Assembly: GCA_963759115.1 (NCBI GenBank)
Contig: CAVWXT010000008.1
Span: 62,001 to 126,000 of the forward strand
Source of the DNA: CAVWXT01 sp963759115
GTDB taxonomy: Bacteria; Planctomycetota; Planctomycetia; Pirellulales; Thermoguttaceae
Direction of reading: 5' to 3'
DNA: 64,000 nucleotides
Below are positions 37,043 to 46,733 of this stretch, piece by piece (within the stretch, counting starts at the first letter, position 1; each line of letters starts with the position of its first letter). The notes beneath the pieces are model-generated. The model did not search any database and had not been told where the DNA came from. It saw only the letters and a list, made by a program, of their open reading frames with translations. The translations under genes were made by a program, and so were the position numbers.

Positions 37043-37749
37043 AATGGCTGCTGTGGAAGGACTATCGTCACAACCGGGCGATCGTATTCACGGCGCTCGT
37101 CCTACTGCTGGCGCCGCACCTGTTCGTCGTGTACGTCAATTGCGGAGGCCCTTTTCCCGGGCTAAATGCCGAACGATCGCGGCCGGCAGCAGCGAATAGG
37201 TGGACAGAAGGCTTCGCGGCATCGAGTTTCTTCAGCCTGGTCATATCTCAGTTTGCCATCGCCCTCATGGGCGGCAACGCCATTGCCGGCGAACGGGTGG
37301 ATCGGTCCTCGGAGTTCTTGTTTTCTTTACCCATTACACGGAGAAGACTTCTCGCCAGCAAGATTTTCTTAGCGCTGACAATCATTGCGGCAATCTGGAT
37401 GAATGCTCTCATCTTGTCGTGCCTGTGGTACCTGACACGGGCACAGGGCGGGGGAAACCCGGTCCTTAATGAGGCGATTGCAAATACCGCGATAATAGGG
37501 CTGGTATTCTTCTGTGTGGCTTGGTTCCTCTCTGCGTTCACGGCTAGTCCTGCTTATGCCGTGTGTGGAGGGCTGGTTAGTCCCTTGCTTGTGTCGAGCG
37601 GAATCTATTTTGTCGCCTACCTGCTTGATTTTCCCCTTGAGGAGATGAATGCTTACGTCGAGCCTTGGTTTCGCGCCATCTGCCTGGCACTCGCCCCGCC
37701 GCTTTTCGCGGTCGGCACGTGGTACTATCTGCGGCGCGTGGAACCGTGA
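37039..37749 (+). CDS. ABC-2 type permease
   Basis: 236 residues with about six membrane segments; the first (IVFTALVLLLAPHLFVVYV) follows a short basic N-terminus (MKWLLWKDYRHNR), a start typical of ABC-2 permeases. GNAIAGERVDRSSEFLFSLP and ITRRRLLASKIF match the conserved cytoplasmic loop. Pairs with the ATPase upstream. Substrate unknown; YtrA-linked systems often respond to cell-wall-active agents or handle peptides. The 3' end is directly followed by a Y1 transposase remnant at 37760. Confidence 0.85.
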   Translation: MKWLLWKDYRHNRAIVFTALVLLLAPHLFVVYVNCGGPFPGLNAERSRPAAANRWTEGFAASSFFSLVISQFAIALMGGNAIAGERVDRSSEFLFSLPITRRRLLASKIFLALTIIAAIWMNALILSCLWYLTRAQGGGNPVLNEAIANTAIIGLVFFCVAWFLSAFTASPAYAVCGGLVSPLLVSSGIYFVAYLLDFPLEEMNAYVEPWFRAICLALAPPLFAVGTWYYLRRVEP

Positions 37750-37759
37750 GAAACGCAAG

Positions 37760-38099
37760 GGAAGAATCGACGGTGCTGCGGTACGTGGAACGGAACCCAT
37801 TGCGAGCGAACGTGGTGGAACAGGCCGAGGCGTGGCGGTGGTCGAGTCTGTGGCATCGGGTCCACGGCGACGAATCGCGACTGTTGGACAACGGTCCGTT
37901 GGCGCTGCCCCGCGGCTGGCGGCAGCACGTGCAGTCGCCGCAGACCGAGGCCGAGTTGGAGGCATTGCGTCGGTCGGTGGTGCGGGGGGCGCCATTTGGC
38001 GAGGCGTCGTGGCAGCAGCGAACGGCGAAACGATTGGGGTTGCAATCGGCGTTGCGTGCCCGCGGTCGCCTGTGGAACACCGTGTCCGAACCAAAATAA
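37760..38099 (+). pseudogene. TnpA-REP (Y1 transposase) C-terminal fragment, remnant 3
   Basis: Encodes STVLRYVERNPLRANVVEQA, WRWSSLWHRVHGDE, then LALPRGWRQHVQSPQTEAE and NTVSEPK at the stop codon. This is the second half of the protein that is missing in remnants 1 and 2. There is no start or HUH motif. The sequence after the stop (AAATAAAGACCCCTTTACTT) is an IS110 target shortened by about six bases and is unoccupied. Confidence 0.8.
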
Positions 38100-38202
38100 A
38101 GACCCCTTTACTTTTCCCGGCTGCCCTTTTCATCGCCAGACCCCTTTTCAGCCCTCGAAATAAAGGGTCCAATGAGAATCACCGACGAAAAGGGAACTCG
38201 GG

Positions 38203-40113
38203 ATGCCGCGGAAAGCCAAAAACAGCGATAATACCACCGTGGCCGCTGGTCCGCAGAAGGGCGAGTTCATCGCGCCGCCGGAGGTAGTGGAGGTTGACGA
38301 GCGGGCGGACGCGTTGCCGCAACAGGAGGAGTTCTGGCGGCCGCCGGTTCGGTTTGGCAGCGTGCCGGTCGAGAAGGAGCCGCTGGGCTGGGACCGCCGC
38401 AGGGGCTTCCGCAAGCTGTTCCCGCACGTCTCGTTGCCGTTTCAAGTGGTTGAGCGCGTTGCCTTCGGCCATCCCGACCTAGAGCCCAACCGCCTTTTCT
38501 GGGGTGACAACCTGCACGTCATGCGCCAGCTCCCCTCGGAGAGCATCGACCTGATCTACATCGACCCGCCGTTCTTCTCCGGGCGGCAATACAACGTCAT
38601 CTTCGGCGACCAGAACGAGCTGCGCTCGTTCTCTGACATCTGGGAGGGCGGGATGCCGGGCTACCTCATCTGGCTCAACGCCCGCCTCTACGAGATGAAA
38701 CGCCTGCTCAAGAAAACCGGCAGCATCTACGTCCACTGCGACCATCACGCGAGCCACTACATAAAGGTGGAGATGGACAAGATATTCGGACACGAGCATT
38801 TCGTTAATGAAATCATCTGGTGCTATTCTCAGGGCGGAAAAAGTGGAAAACGCTTTGGACGCAAGCACGACAGCATTCTATGGTATAGCCCTTCACGCAC
38901 TTACGTCTTCAATGGTGACGCCGTTCGTGTGGAAATGAAGTCAGGCAAAGAAAGTTTCGGCGGGCGTCTAGAGACTGACGAGGATGGCCGCAAGTATCGC
39001 CTGGTTTATGGCACAAAGAACTCCAAGGGAGAAACGCGTTATTACAAGTACTATCTGGATGAAGGGAAAGTGCCAGAGGACTATTGGACAGATATCAATA
39101 GTCTCCAATCGGGAGTTGGGGAGCGCATCGGATACCCAACGCAGAAGCCGGAGCAATTACTTGAACGGGTCATCAAGGCGGCAGCGGATGAGAATGCCGT
39201 GGTTGCTGACTTTTTCTGTGGCGGAGGGACGACGCCAGCGGTGGCGCAACGGCTGGGTCGTCGCTGGATCGCCTGCGACCAGTCGCGAGTGGCCGTGGCG
39301 ATTACGGCGGACCGGCTGACCCGCCAGGTCGAGGAGCAGACGGGCAAGCTGTTCCCCGTGCCGGACTTCACGGTCGCGCACTGGGGCGTGTATGAGACGC
39401 GGCGGCTAGCCGATATGCCGCCCGAGCATTTTCGGGCTTTCGTATTGAAATGCTTCGGCGCGGTGGATGAGGAACATCAGGCGGGTATTCACGGCATGAA
39501 GGGCGCGGTTCCCGTCTGGGTGGGTGAACCGAATCCGAAGAAGGGCGTATCGGCGGCGGACGTGCAGGACTTCGCCAACGCAATCCGCAAAACCCTGCGC
39601 TACAAGCAGGACAACCTGCGCGACGGGCTCATGCTCGCCTGGGCGTTCCGCCAAGACGCAATGGACGCCGCCGAGCGCCTGCGCAAACTCGAACAGACCG
39701 ACCTGAACTTCATACGGCTGGATCAGGTGCGCATTGACTCGCCGCGCTTCCGCGAACACGTGGCGGCGCTCTCGACCCACAACGCCGACTACGAGAACTT
39801 CCTGACTTTTGTGCAGCCGCCGCGCGTGGAGGTGGGCCACAAGCGCATTGCCTCCCGTACTTACCTCTTCGACGTGAGCGAGACGGTGGTGATGAACGCG
39901 GGCGCGAAGATCATCAACGTACAGTGGGATTTTGACTACGGGGAGCGGTTTTCGAGCACGCCGGGCTATTCGTTCGTCCACGGGGCGAAGAAAGAGCCGG
40001 AGTTGCAGGCGCAATACGAGTTCCCGGGGACCGGCAACGTGCGGATCGCCTGCAAGGTGCAGGACGACATGGGCGGGGAGGGCCTATGGACGGCGGAAAT
40101 CGACGTGAAGTAA
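38203..40113 (+). CDS. DNA methyltransferase of a type III-like R-M system (Mod)
   Basis: 636 residues. Motif IV is IDPPFFSG (DPPF at residues 121-124) and motif I, later in the chain, is VADFFCGGGTTPAV (residues 336-342). This order marks the beta group of N6-adenine / N4-cytosine enzymes, which includes type III Mod. TRD-like sequence lies between them (about residues 180-300). The C-terminal 200 residues (from ETRRLADMPPEHFRAF) are an extension seen in Mod proteins that pair with helicases. It should modify host DNA and recognise the target for the complex. First gene of a five-gene cluster; intact. Confidence 0.9.
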   Translation: MPRKAKNSDNTTVAAGPQKGEFIAPPEVVEVDERADALPQQEEFWRPPVRFGSVPVEKEPLGWDRRRGFRKLFPHVSLPFQVVERVAFGHPDLEPNRLFWGDNLHVMRQLPSESIDLIYIDPPFFSGRQYNVIFGDQNELRSFSDIWEGGMPGYLIWLNARLYEMKRLLKKTGSIYVHCDHHASHYIKVEMDKIFGHEHFVNEIIWCYSQGGKSGKRFGRKHDSILWYSPSRTYVFNGDAVRVEMKSGKESFGGRLETDEDGRKYRLVYGTKNSKGETRYYKYYLDEGKVPEDYWTDINSLQSGVGERIGYPTQKPEQLLERVIKAAADENAVVADFFCGGGTTPAVAQRLGRRWIACDQSRVAVAITADRLTRQVEEQTGKLFPVPDFTVAHWGVYETRRLADMPPEHFRAFVLKCFGAVDEEHQAGIHGMKGAVPVWVGEPNPKKGVSAADVQDFANAIRKTLRYKQDNLRDGLMLAWAFRQDAMDAAERLRKLEQTDLNFIRLDQVRIDSPRFREHVAALSTHNADYENFLTFVQPPRVEVGHKRIASRTYLFDVSETVVMNAGAKIINVQWDFDYGERFSSTPGYSFVHGAKKEPELQAQYEFPGTGNVRIACKVQDDMGGEGLWTAEIDVK

Positions 40114-40137
40114 AATTATCGCGGAGGAGGCGAGACC

Positions 40138-40440
40138 GTGAACGCAAACGTGCAACTGGATCGGGGCCTGCTGGCGGCGTTTTGCCGCAGGTGGCGGATA
40201 CGCGAGTTGTCCATCTTCGGGTCCGCGCTAAGGGACGATTTCACTCCCGAAAGCGACGTGGATTTTTTAGTGAGTTTTGAGCCTGGAACGCCGCTGACTA
40301 TCGACCGATTGCTGGAGATGAAAGAAGAATTGGAAACGCGTCTCGGCCGGCCGGTGGACCTAGTGGAAAAGGAGGCGCTGCGGAATCCCTGGAGGAAGCA
40401 CGAGATACTGAAAACCCGCGAGGTGATTTATGCGGATTGA
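40138..40440 (+). CDS. MNT-type minimal nucleotidyltransferase
   Basis: 100 residues from a GTG start 24 bases after the methyltransferase stop. The NTase signature is IFGSALRDDF (Gly28-Ser29) with aspartates 40 and 42 in ESDVDFLV. Proteins of this size act as antitoxins that adenylylate HEPN toxins. Overlaps the HEPN gene by 11 bases, the standard arrangement for MNT-HEPN pairs. Its GGAGGAGG-like ribosome site lies just upstream. Confidence 0.9.
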   Translation: MNANVQLDRGLLAAFCRRWRIRELSIFGSALRDDFTPESDVDFLVSFEPGTPLTIDRLLEMKEELETRLGRPVDLVEKEALRNPWRKHEILKTREVIYAD

Positions 40441-40795
40441 CCCCAAGGACATGGCCCGCCTATGGGACATGCTGGATGCCGCCAGGACGGCCGTCGAGTT
40501 CACCAACGGTTTGCGGTACGAGAATTTTCTCGAAGACCGTAAAATCCGCAACGCCGTGGAGCGCAACCTGGAAATCATCGGGGAAGCCGCTCGGCGAGTT
40601 TCGCCGGAGACGCGCAACAATCATCCCGACGTTCCCTGGAGGTCGATGATTGGTTTGCGAAACGTGCTGGCCCATGAATATGGCGAGATACGTTACGAAA
40701 TTTTGTGGACCATAATTGGCGATAAGTTGGCGCCGCTCATCAAGCGATTGGAAGACATGGGCGTCGATAATCCTCCGCCCCTGGAGGAACGGTAG
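40430..40795 (+). CDS. HEPN domain protein (DUF86), probable RNase toxin
   Basis: 121 residues, all helical. The RNase motif R-x4-H is RNVLAH (Arg77, His82), and NLEIIGEAARRVS is the other conserved stretch of the DUF86 family. In known pairs HEPN cleaves RNA and is silenced by AMPylation from its MNT partner. Here it lies between the methyltransferase and the helicase, with its stop directly followed by the helicase GTG, so all four should be on one message. Its role in the restriction system is not established. Confidence 0.9.
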   Translation: MRIDPKDMARLWDMLDAARTAVEFTNGLRYENFLEDRKIRNAVERNLEIIGEAARRVSPETRNNHPDVPWRSMIGLRNVLAHEYGEIRYEILWTIIGDKLAPLIKRLEDMGVDNPPPLEER

Positions 40796-42814
40796 GTGTT
40801 CAACCAATTTGCCAAATACGAAAACGCCTTCCGCGATTGGCGGCGGGACGGCATGCCGGGGCTGAAGGCGGACTCGTACAAATACATCGAGTTTTTGACC
40901 TCGCCGGACGACGACCAGGCGGCACGGGAGGGGACGCTTTGGCCGCACCAGTGGGAGTCGTTTCTCCGGGTGGTGTATGCGCACGAGATTCTTGGCAAGA
41001 CACAGATCGGGGCCGATGGGTTGCTGTTGAACATCGTCACCGGCGGCGGCAAGACGGCGGTCATCGCGGCGCTGATCGCCTGGTTGCGCATCGTGCATGG
41101 CGTTCAGAAGTTCGTGCTGCTTTGTCCCAACCTGATCGTGCGCGACCGGTTGGAGGACGATTTCCAGGGCGGCAAGGTGTTCAAAGACCGCGATTTGATC
41201 CCGCCGTGGGCCACCGCTGGGCCAAGCGATTTCGACCTGACCACGCTCGGGAGCGGGAAGGCAGGCGGCTGGTCGAGCCTGTTCAGCGCCAGCGTCATCC
41301 TGGGGAACATTCATCAGTTCTACCAGAGCAACAAGAGCGGGCAGAGCAACTTGTCGGCGCTGATGAACGGGCCGGATTTCGCCCTGTTCAACGATGAGGC
41401 GCACAACTCGCCCGCCCTGGAATACGAGGCGACGCTGTTGCGGATGCGCGATCGGGTCGTGATGCGGGTGGACACGACGGCGACACCCGACCGCGCCGAC
41501 GGCAAGACGCCCGACAGCGAGATGATTTACGAATACGGCGTGACGGACGCGCTTGCCGACGCAATCATCAAGACGCCGGTGGTCTATCAACCGGACATCA
41601 AGACCGTGCAGTTGACCTACACCGATGCGCGAACTGGCGAAAAACGCAAGGTGGAGGAAATCGACTGGGACGAAGTGGACCGCCTCGGGTTGAACGCGAC
41701 GCAATGGGTGACCGACGACGAGCCGATGCGCCAACAGATGGCGATTGCGTTGCGCCGGTTGGAGGAGCAGGAGCGACGGGCCAAGGGGCGGTATCAGCCG
41801 ATCCTTTTCGTGGTCGCGGTTTGCAAGGCGGACGCGGAGAAGGCGGAGCAAACGCTGAGCAAGTACTTCAAGGTGAAAACGCTGCTCGTGACCGAGGACA
41901 GCGATGAAGCAGAGCGCCAGAAGGCCCGCGAACTGGGAAAACAACAGAAGTCAGGAAAGCCGTACAAGGCCGTGGTCAGCGTGTTGATGTTGCGCGAGGG
42001 CTGGGACGTTCCCGAAGTGGGCGTGATCCTTTTGTTGCGCAAGTTTGGCTCGCGCGTTTACGGGCAGCAGGTAGTCGGGCGCGGCTTGCGGCGCGTGCGG
42101 GTGAAAGGCGTTGATCCCACCGAACCGCAGATTTGCGCGGTGGTGGATCACCCCAAGTTGGAGCATCAATGGCTTTGGGACATCTTCAACGCCCGCAAGC
42201 GCGAGGGTGTTCTGATTGACGACCTGTTCGACGAGATGGAAGACCTTCCGCCGCCGCCGCCGAAGCAGGAGTTCGCCAACCCGGACCTTGTAGTTGACGT
42301 TCCGCCGGTCGATCCATCCTTTGTAGATGACGGCGAGTTCGACCTCGGTGACTTCGACCCACCGCCTCAACCCCTGGAGAACTGGCAAGAGACCATGAAC
42401 GCCATCGAGTATGACCCGACGGTGATTGAGATTACGAAATTGGGCATCTCCGGCGTGGTTGGCCAGGAACTCGGTGGCCAAGGTTGGAAGACGATCCACT
42501 CGGCTCCCGATCCATCCACACCCGGCGAGCCGGGTGTTCAGATATCCGATGAAGCGATCCGGGACGCCGTAAAGGGGCGTATGCTTGAAATAGCGGAGAC
42601 GTTGACGGTGGAAGCCGGTTATGCGGCAGCCTTCAAGGACCGCGTTTACAGCGCATTGGTGCAGCACGTGCGCAAGAAATTCCTGAACGGGTCTTCCTTG
42701 GGATTGGCCGAACGCGAGGAAGTCGATTTCGCCTGGAAAATGCTTCAGCAAATGAAGGCCAAGGTCGGGGCTATTCCTGGACTAATAGCGGGGATCATCG
42801 AATATGGCGATTAG
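40796..42814 (+). CDS. DEAH-box helicase (type III Res-like, without nuclease domain)
   Basis: 672 residues from a GTG start placed directly after the HEPN stop. Motif I is IVTGGGKTAVIAAL (residues 82-87), motif II is FNDEAH (199-203), motif III is DTTATPDR, and motif VI is QQVVGRGLRRVR. The C-terminal 150 residues are acidic and Pro-rich, then helical, and show no PD-(D/E)XK pattern. Type III Res subunits usually carry the nuclease there. The next gene, overlapping by 11 bases, encodes one separately. Helicase translocation on unmodified DNA is the expected role. Confidence 0.9.
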   Translation: MFNQFAKYENAFRDWRRDGMPGLKADSYKYIEFLTSPDDDQAAREGTLWPHQWESFLRVVYAHEILGKTQIGADGLLLNIVTGGGKTAVIAALIAWLRIVHGVQKFVLLCPNLIVRDRLEDDFQGGKVFKDRDLIPPWATAGPSDFDLTTLGSGKAGGWSSLFSASVILGNIHQFYQSNKSGQSNLSALMNGPDFALFNDEAHNSPALEYEATLLRMRDRVVMRVDTTATPDRADGKTPDSEMIYEYGVTDALADAIIKTPVVYQPDIKTVQLTYTDARTGEKRKVEEIDWDEVDRLGLNATQWVTDDEPMRQQMAIALRRLEEQERRAKGRYQPILFVVAVCKADAEKAEQTLSKYFKVKTLLVTEDSDEAERQKARELGKQQKSGKPYKAVVSVLMLREGWDVPEVGVILLLRKFGSRVYGQQVVGRGLRRVRVKGVDPTEPQICAVVDHPKLEHQWLWDIFNARKREGVLIDDLFDEMEDLPPPPPKQEFANPDLVVDVPPVDPSFVDDGEFDLGDFDPPPQPLENWQETMNAIEYDPTVIEITKLGISGVVGQELGGQGWKTIHSAPDPSTPGEPGVQISDEAIRDAVKGRMLEIAETLTVEAGYAAAFKDRVYSALVQHVRKKFLNGSSLGLAEREEVDFAWKMLQQMKAKVGAIPGLIAGIIEYGD

Positions 42815-43154
42815 CATACATGGCGAGTTCAGAAACCCCAAGAAAAGCCCTTGGAACTTCGAGCGATTCCAGAGTGATCTGGAGCGCCGGATGATGGACC
42901 GCCTGGAGCGCGACCCACACGCCGTCAAGTGGATGAAGCGCCACGGCATTACGATCCCTTGGATTGATGGGCAAAAACATCAGCGGCGTTATGTGCCGGA
43001 CTTCCTGGTCGAGTATGAAGACGGCAGGAAGGTTATCGTAGAAGTCAAGGATCCCAGCCGCTTGGACTCGAATGATGTGCAACGGAAGCGAAAAGCGGCG
43101 GAAATATGGTGCAAACAGCGTAACATGGAGTACGTTATAGCGACCATCGGATAG
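42804..43154 (+). CDS. Stand-alone PD-(D/E)XK nuclease (TnsA/Res-C-terminal-like)
   Basis: 116 residues. The catalytic pattern is RRYVPDFLVEYEDG then KVIVEVKDPS: Asp66, Glu80, Lys82 with beta-hairpin spacing, as in TnsA-type and Res nucleases. A positively charged helical N-terminus precedes it and a KAAEIWCKQRNMEY helix follows. The start overlaps the helicase gene, so co-translation is likely. It most probably supplies the DNA cleavage activity that the helicase lacks. Confidence 0.85.
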   Translation: MAISIHGEFRNPKKSPWNFERFQSDLERRMMDRLERDPHAVKWMKRHGITIPWIDGQKHQRRYVPDFLVEYEDGRKVIVEVKDPSRLDSNDVQRKRKAAEIWCKQRNMEYVIATIG

Positions 43155-43436
43155 CGGTAGGGAACAAAGCGGTCGGGTGTGAAAGCGGGGCCAGATTCAA
43201 AAATTCACTTGATGTGCCGTTAAACGGATTGGACGAGAAAAGGTCAGCCACCAAATCCAGGTAATTTAAGGCGACCCTACAAGCGCTTCTTCGGTCGCTT
43301 ACGCGGCCGAAGCGTCCACGGCTCGCAGCCCGTGCCGTCGCGCCTTCCTTGTTCTGTTGCGCCGAGCGGCGATTGACGCAATTCTACCGCGCCATCCGGA
43401 GCGACCGCAATATGCCGTCCATTCGGGTGGTATAAT
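43155..43436. other. Intergenic region after the defence operon
   Basis: No gene that I can support. A minus-strand frame ends in RPRKRPKKRL, but its upstream part runs into the minisatellite. A short palindrome (AGCGCTTCTTCGGTCGC) is near 43280. Confidence 0.35.
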
Positions 43437-44253
43437 TCTCGGTCTTGAAAACCCCCCGGCCGAAAGCGCATGATGGGGGAGAGTCCAGAGTCGAGAGTCC
43501 AGAGTCGAGAGTCGAGGGCCGAGAGGGGAAACGAAGATGTCACGAATTGGAAATGGCGCGAGGTGTTGACCAACGGGACGGACGGAGAGTTGAGAGTCGA
43601 GAGGGGAAAGGAAGATGTCACGAATTGGAAATGGCGCGAGGTGTTGACCAACGGGACGGACGGAGAGTTGAGAGTCGAAAGGGGAAAGGAAGATGTCACG
43701 AATTGGAAATGGCGCGAGATGTTGACCAACGGTACGGACGGAGAGTTGAGAGTCGAGAGCCAAGTGCCGAAGCTCCCTCGTCAGGGAGAGGTTTTGCACC
43801 ATTTCAATCTTCGGAGGGGTGCGACTTGCGCGTCGTACCGCAGCGATCAATCCCTTACCGCCAAAGCGGATACGATGACCGGCCGTCGCCCTAACTTCGA
43901 CGAACCGGGTGCCATGCGGGGCGAAACTCCCCGCTTGCAGCACGCCTCGCTAGGGAAGGAGTAAAGGGGTGTTTAATTCAGATTGGCGATATCATGTCCC
44001 GGCTAGCGACTATCGGCGACGGCACGCCACGGGATAGAAATTTGGGTAACGGCAGGGGCTCTACTCTCGCGCCCCGAGTCCCCAGTCGCCGGCTTCGCGC
44101 CCCTCGGCGTATTCGCCATCCATGCCGAGCCGCGTCCGCAACTCGTCGAACTGCTGGGCGTAGGCGTCGCTGGAAGAATGGACGTGCTCCGCCTCGGTGA
44201 TGAAGCGAATCTGCTCGTTGCAGCCGATGGCGCGCTGGCGAAGAATGTCCTCG
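43437..44253 (-). repeat. Duplicated segment D1, right copy
   Basis: Inverted match of 26311-27140, including the end of the gene at 44061, the sequence GAGTAAAGGGGTGTTTAATT near 43960, and the minisatellite. This copy includes the longer gene and so is likely to be the source. Confidence 0.7.
43533..43766. repeat. Minisatellite, three 78-bp units
   Basis: Units start at 43533, 43611 and 43689 with GAAGATGTCACGAATTGG and contain GTTGACCAACGG and GAGAGTTGAGAGTCGA. The 78-bp period equals 26 codons, so long frames run through it on both strands, but their composition is repetitive and no start or ribosome site supports a gene. Confidence 0.85.
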
Positions 44254-44751
44254 TACTCCTGCAATTGCTCGCCATAGACGATCAGCAGCTTGTGCTCGTC
44301 GAACTGGATTTCCTGGGGAATATCCGGGTTGAGCACGGCCAGGCCGGTGCAGCCGTCGTTGGTGCAGCATGTCCTCGTATTCCCAAAGGACGCTCTTGAG
44401 CACCGGCAAGTCGATGTGCTCGCGGTACAGGTCGGTGTGGCCCTTGTTGTGCCGGCTGTGGCTGGTCTCCAGCACCACGTCGACCGTGAACCCCAACGGG
44501 TCGAGCAGCTCCATGAACGATCTCGAAGAGCCGCTCGCTGGGAGACCGCGGCCATCAGCACCGGCACGCTGCTGCGGTTCTGCTCGTCGCGGTAATAATC
44601 GTGCCGATAGCCTTGGCTGGGCACGACCTGCAGGTCGTAGGACGGGCGGACGGCCTCGGTGAGGGTGAAGTCGCCGTAGCGCGACACCCCCAGGTGCGAT
44701 CTCCAGCTCCTCTTCGCTGAGGTGCTCGAAGCTGCTGGCGCCGACCGGCAT
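44061..44751 (-). CDS. Hypothetical protein, frame broken about three times
   Basis: Joined frames give about 230 residues: MPVGASSFEHLSEEELEI, then VSRYGDFTLTEAVRPSYDLQ with YYRDEQNRSSVPVLMAAVSQ, then ELLDPLGFTVDVVLETSHS with HIDLPVLKSVLWEYEDML, then NDGCTGLAVLNPDIPQEIQF and YGEQLQEYEDILRQRAIGCN to the end. No signal peptide, no family known to me. The last 64 codons are duplicated at 26311. Switches near 44690, 44530 and 44370 may be consensus errors. Confidence 0.55.
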
Positions 44752-45195
44752 CGCGCCTTCAGCGGAATACGTTGCGGAAGAATCGTTTCAGAAAACCCAT
44801 CGATGCTCTCAATCTTGTGGCAAACGATGCTCGCAGTAGGGGAACGGCCGAGCCGCAGCAGGGAGCTTTCTATCCAACCGTAGGTTACGCTTCGCCGGCA
44901 ACGAACCGCTTCTTTCCGGCTTGTTTTGTTCTCCGCGGGCCGGACCTCGACAAAGCTGGAACAACCGTCACGCCCGCCATATCCGGCAGGCCAACGTCCC
45001 GTGCAGAAGCCGGTTACGCTAATGTAGCACTGGAAAACGGGGCCTGTGGCGGCCCGAGGCGATTCCCTCAAGAAACTTCCGTCGCCCGGTGCGCAACGCG
45101 TCGGTTGGCGAAGAGTTTGCCACGCCGTAGCCGGCAGGCCGCCGAGCCGGTACACTTCTTGAAGAAGGCAAATCACCCTCAGGATTCCCATCCTC
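44752..45195. other. Intergenic region between divergent genes
   Basis: About 440 bases without a convincing frame, repeat or RNA element. It must hold the promoters of the hypothetical gene (minus) and of the transglutaminase gene (plus). Confidence 0.4.
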
Positions 45196-46702
45196 ATGGA
45201 CCATACTCTTGCTCCCATCGTGCGACTCGCCGTCGCTGCCGCCCTATTGAGCCTCGCTGGCCTGTGCAAAGGCCTCGTCGCCGCCGGAGACGGCCCGCGA
45301 GACCTGGGACGCCTGCTTCCTGCAAGGAACCCGGCTCGGCTACGTCCACACGACGGTGCGCCGCGGCGCCGAGGGGGATCGCCCGACCGTCAACACGGAG
45401 AGCATCGTTCACCTGGCCGTCAAGCGGGCGGGCCAAACCAGCACTCAGGAAATTCGCAACACAAGCGTCGAAACGCCGGAAGGTCAGTTGATCGGCTTCC
45501 AGAGCGAGACGCACATGGGCCCCAACCCGATCCGCACGATCGGACGAGTCCAGGGCGACCGGCTCGAGGTCGAGACCACCGGCGCCGGCGCGGCAGCCCC
45601 CAAGCGCACGTCGATCGCCTGGTCGCGCGACTACGGCGGCCCGTTCGCGGCCGAACAAAACCTCTTGCGCCGGCCGATGCAGCCCGGCGAGCGGCGAACG
45701 CTGAAGGGCTTGCTCGTCCAAGCGGACCAGGTCGAAGTGGCCGACATGGAGATGGTTGCCAAGGACTATGAGCCGGCCGCCTTGCGCACGGGAACCTACG
45801 ACCTGCTGCGCATTGAAACCGTCACGCGACTGGCCGATGGGCAGAAGCTCGAAGAGACGGTGTGGATCGACCGTACCGGCGACACGCTCAAGACCCGCAT
45901 GCCGGTAATGAACATGGAGACGTTTCGCACGTCCAAGACCGAGGCCCTCGGAGAGCCCGACACCGTGGGGCCCGATCTGTTCGCCAGCATGATGGTCAAG
46001 GTGGACCGGCCCCTGCCGGATGCTCACAAAGCGAAGCAGGTTCGCTACCGCGTTCACTTGGAGGGGGGCGATCCGGCGGGCGTGTTTGCCACCGGGCCCA
46101 GCCAGGCGGTCAAGTCGATCGACGCCCACACGGCCGAGATCACGGTCTATGCCATCCGGCCCGGCCGCTCCGATGGAAACCCCAGCGCCCCGGCCGATCC
46201 GCCCAGCGACGACGACCTTCGCCCCAACACCTTCATCCAGAGCGATGATCCGTTGATCGTTTCCGATGCCGAGAAAGCCGCCGGCGGCGAGAAAGATCCC
46301 TGGCAGGTCGCCGTGGCCCTGGAGCGGTACGTCAACCGCGAGGTCGAGAACAAGGACTACACGCAGGCCTTCGCCACGGCGGCCGAGGTGGCCAAGTCGC
46401 GCGAGGGCGACTGCACGGAGCACTCGGTGTTCCTGGCCGCGCTGGCCCGCGCCCGGGGCATCCCCGCCCGCGTGGCCATCGGATTGGTCTACTTGGAAGG
46501 CAGGCAGGCGTTCTTCTACCACATGTGGACCGAGGTGTATGTCGACAAGCGATGGATTCCCATCGACGGCACGTTGGCCCGCGGCGGCATCGGCGCCGGC
46601 CATCTGAAGATCGCCCAGAGCAACCTCAAGTCGGCCTTCAGCGCGTTTTTGCCGGTAATGCAGGTGGCGGGCGGGCTGCGGATCGAGATTCTGAGCGAAT
46701 GA
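45196..46702 (+). CDS. Exported transglutaminase-like protein
   Basis: About 501 residues, with one frame change near 45285-45300. The signal peptide (RLAVAAALLSLAGLCKGLVA) is in the first frame; the second continues as ETWDACFLQGTRLGYVHTTV. The core is at the C-terminus with the Cys-His-Asp triad: Cys in KSREGDCTEHSVFLAALAR, His in FFYHMWTEVYVDKRW, Asp in IPIDGTLARGGIGAGH. The long N-terminal part has no recognised domain. Such proteins are common near the cell surface in planctomycetes; they may be peptidases or cross-linkers. A palindromic repeat follows at 46734. Confidence 0.85.
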
Positions 46703-46733
46703 GGTGAACGCTCTCAGGGCGGCTGTCGAAAAG

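Noticed and set aside
40460..41944. 494-codon frame opposite the HEPN and helicase genes
   Set aside because: Shadow of genes with clear catalytic motifs on the other strand.
43470..43964. Long frames through the 78-bp minisatellite
   Set aside because: The 78-bp period is a multiple of three, so frames stay open by chance in several readings; repetitive composition, no start signal.
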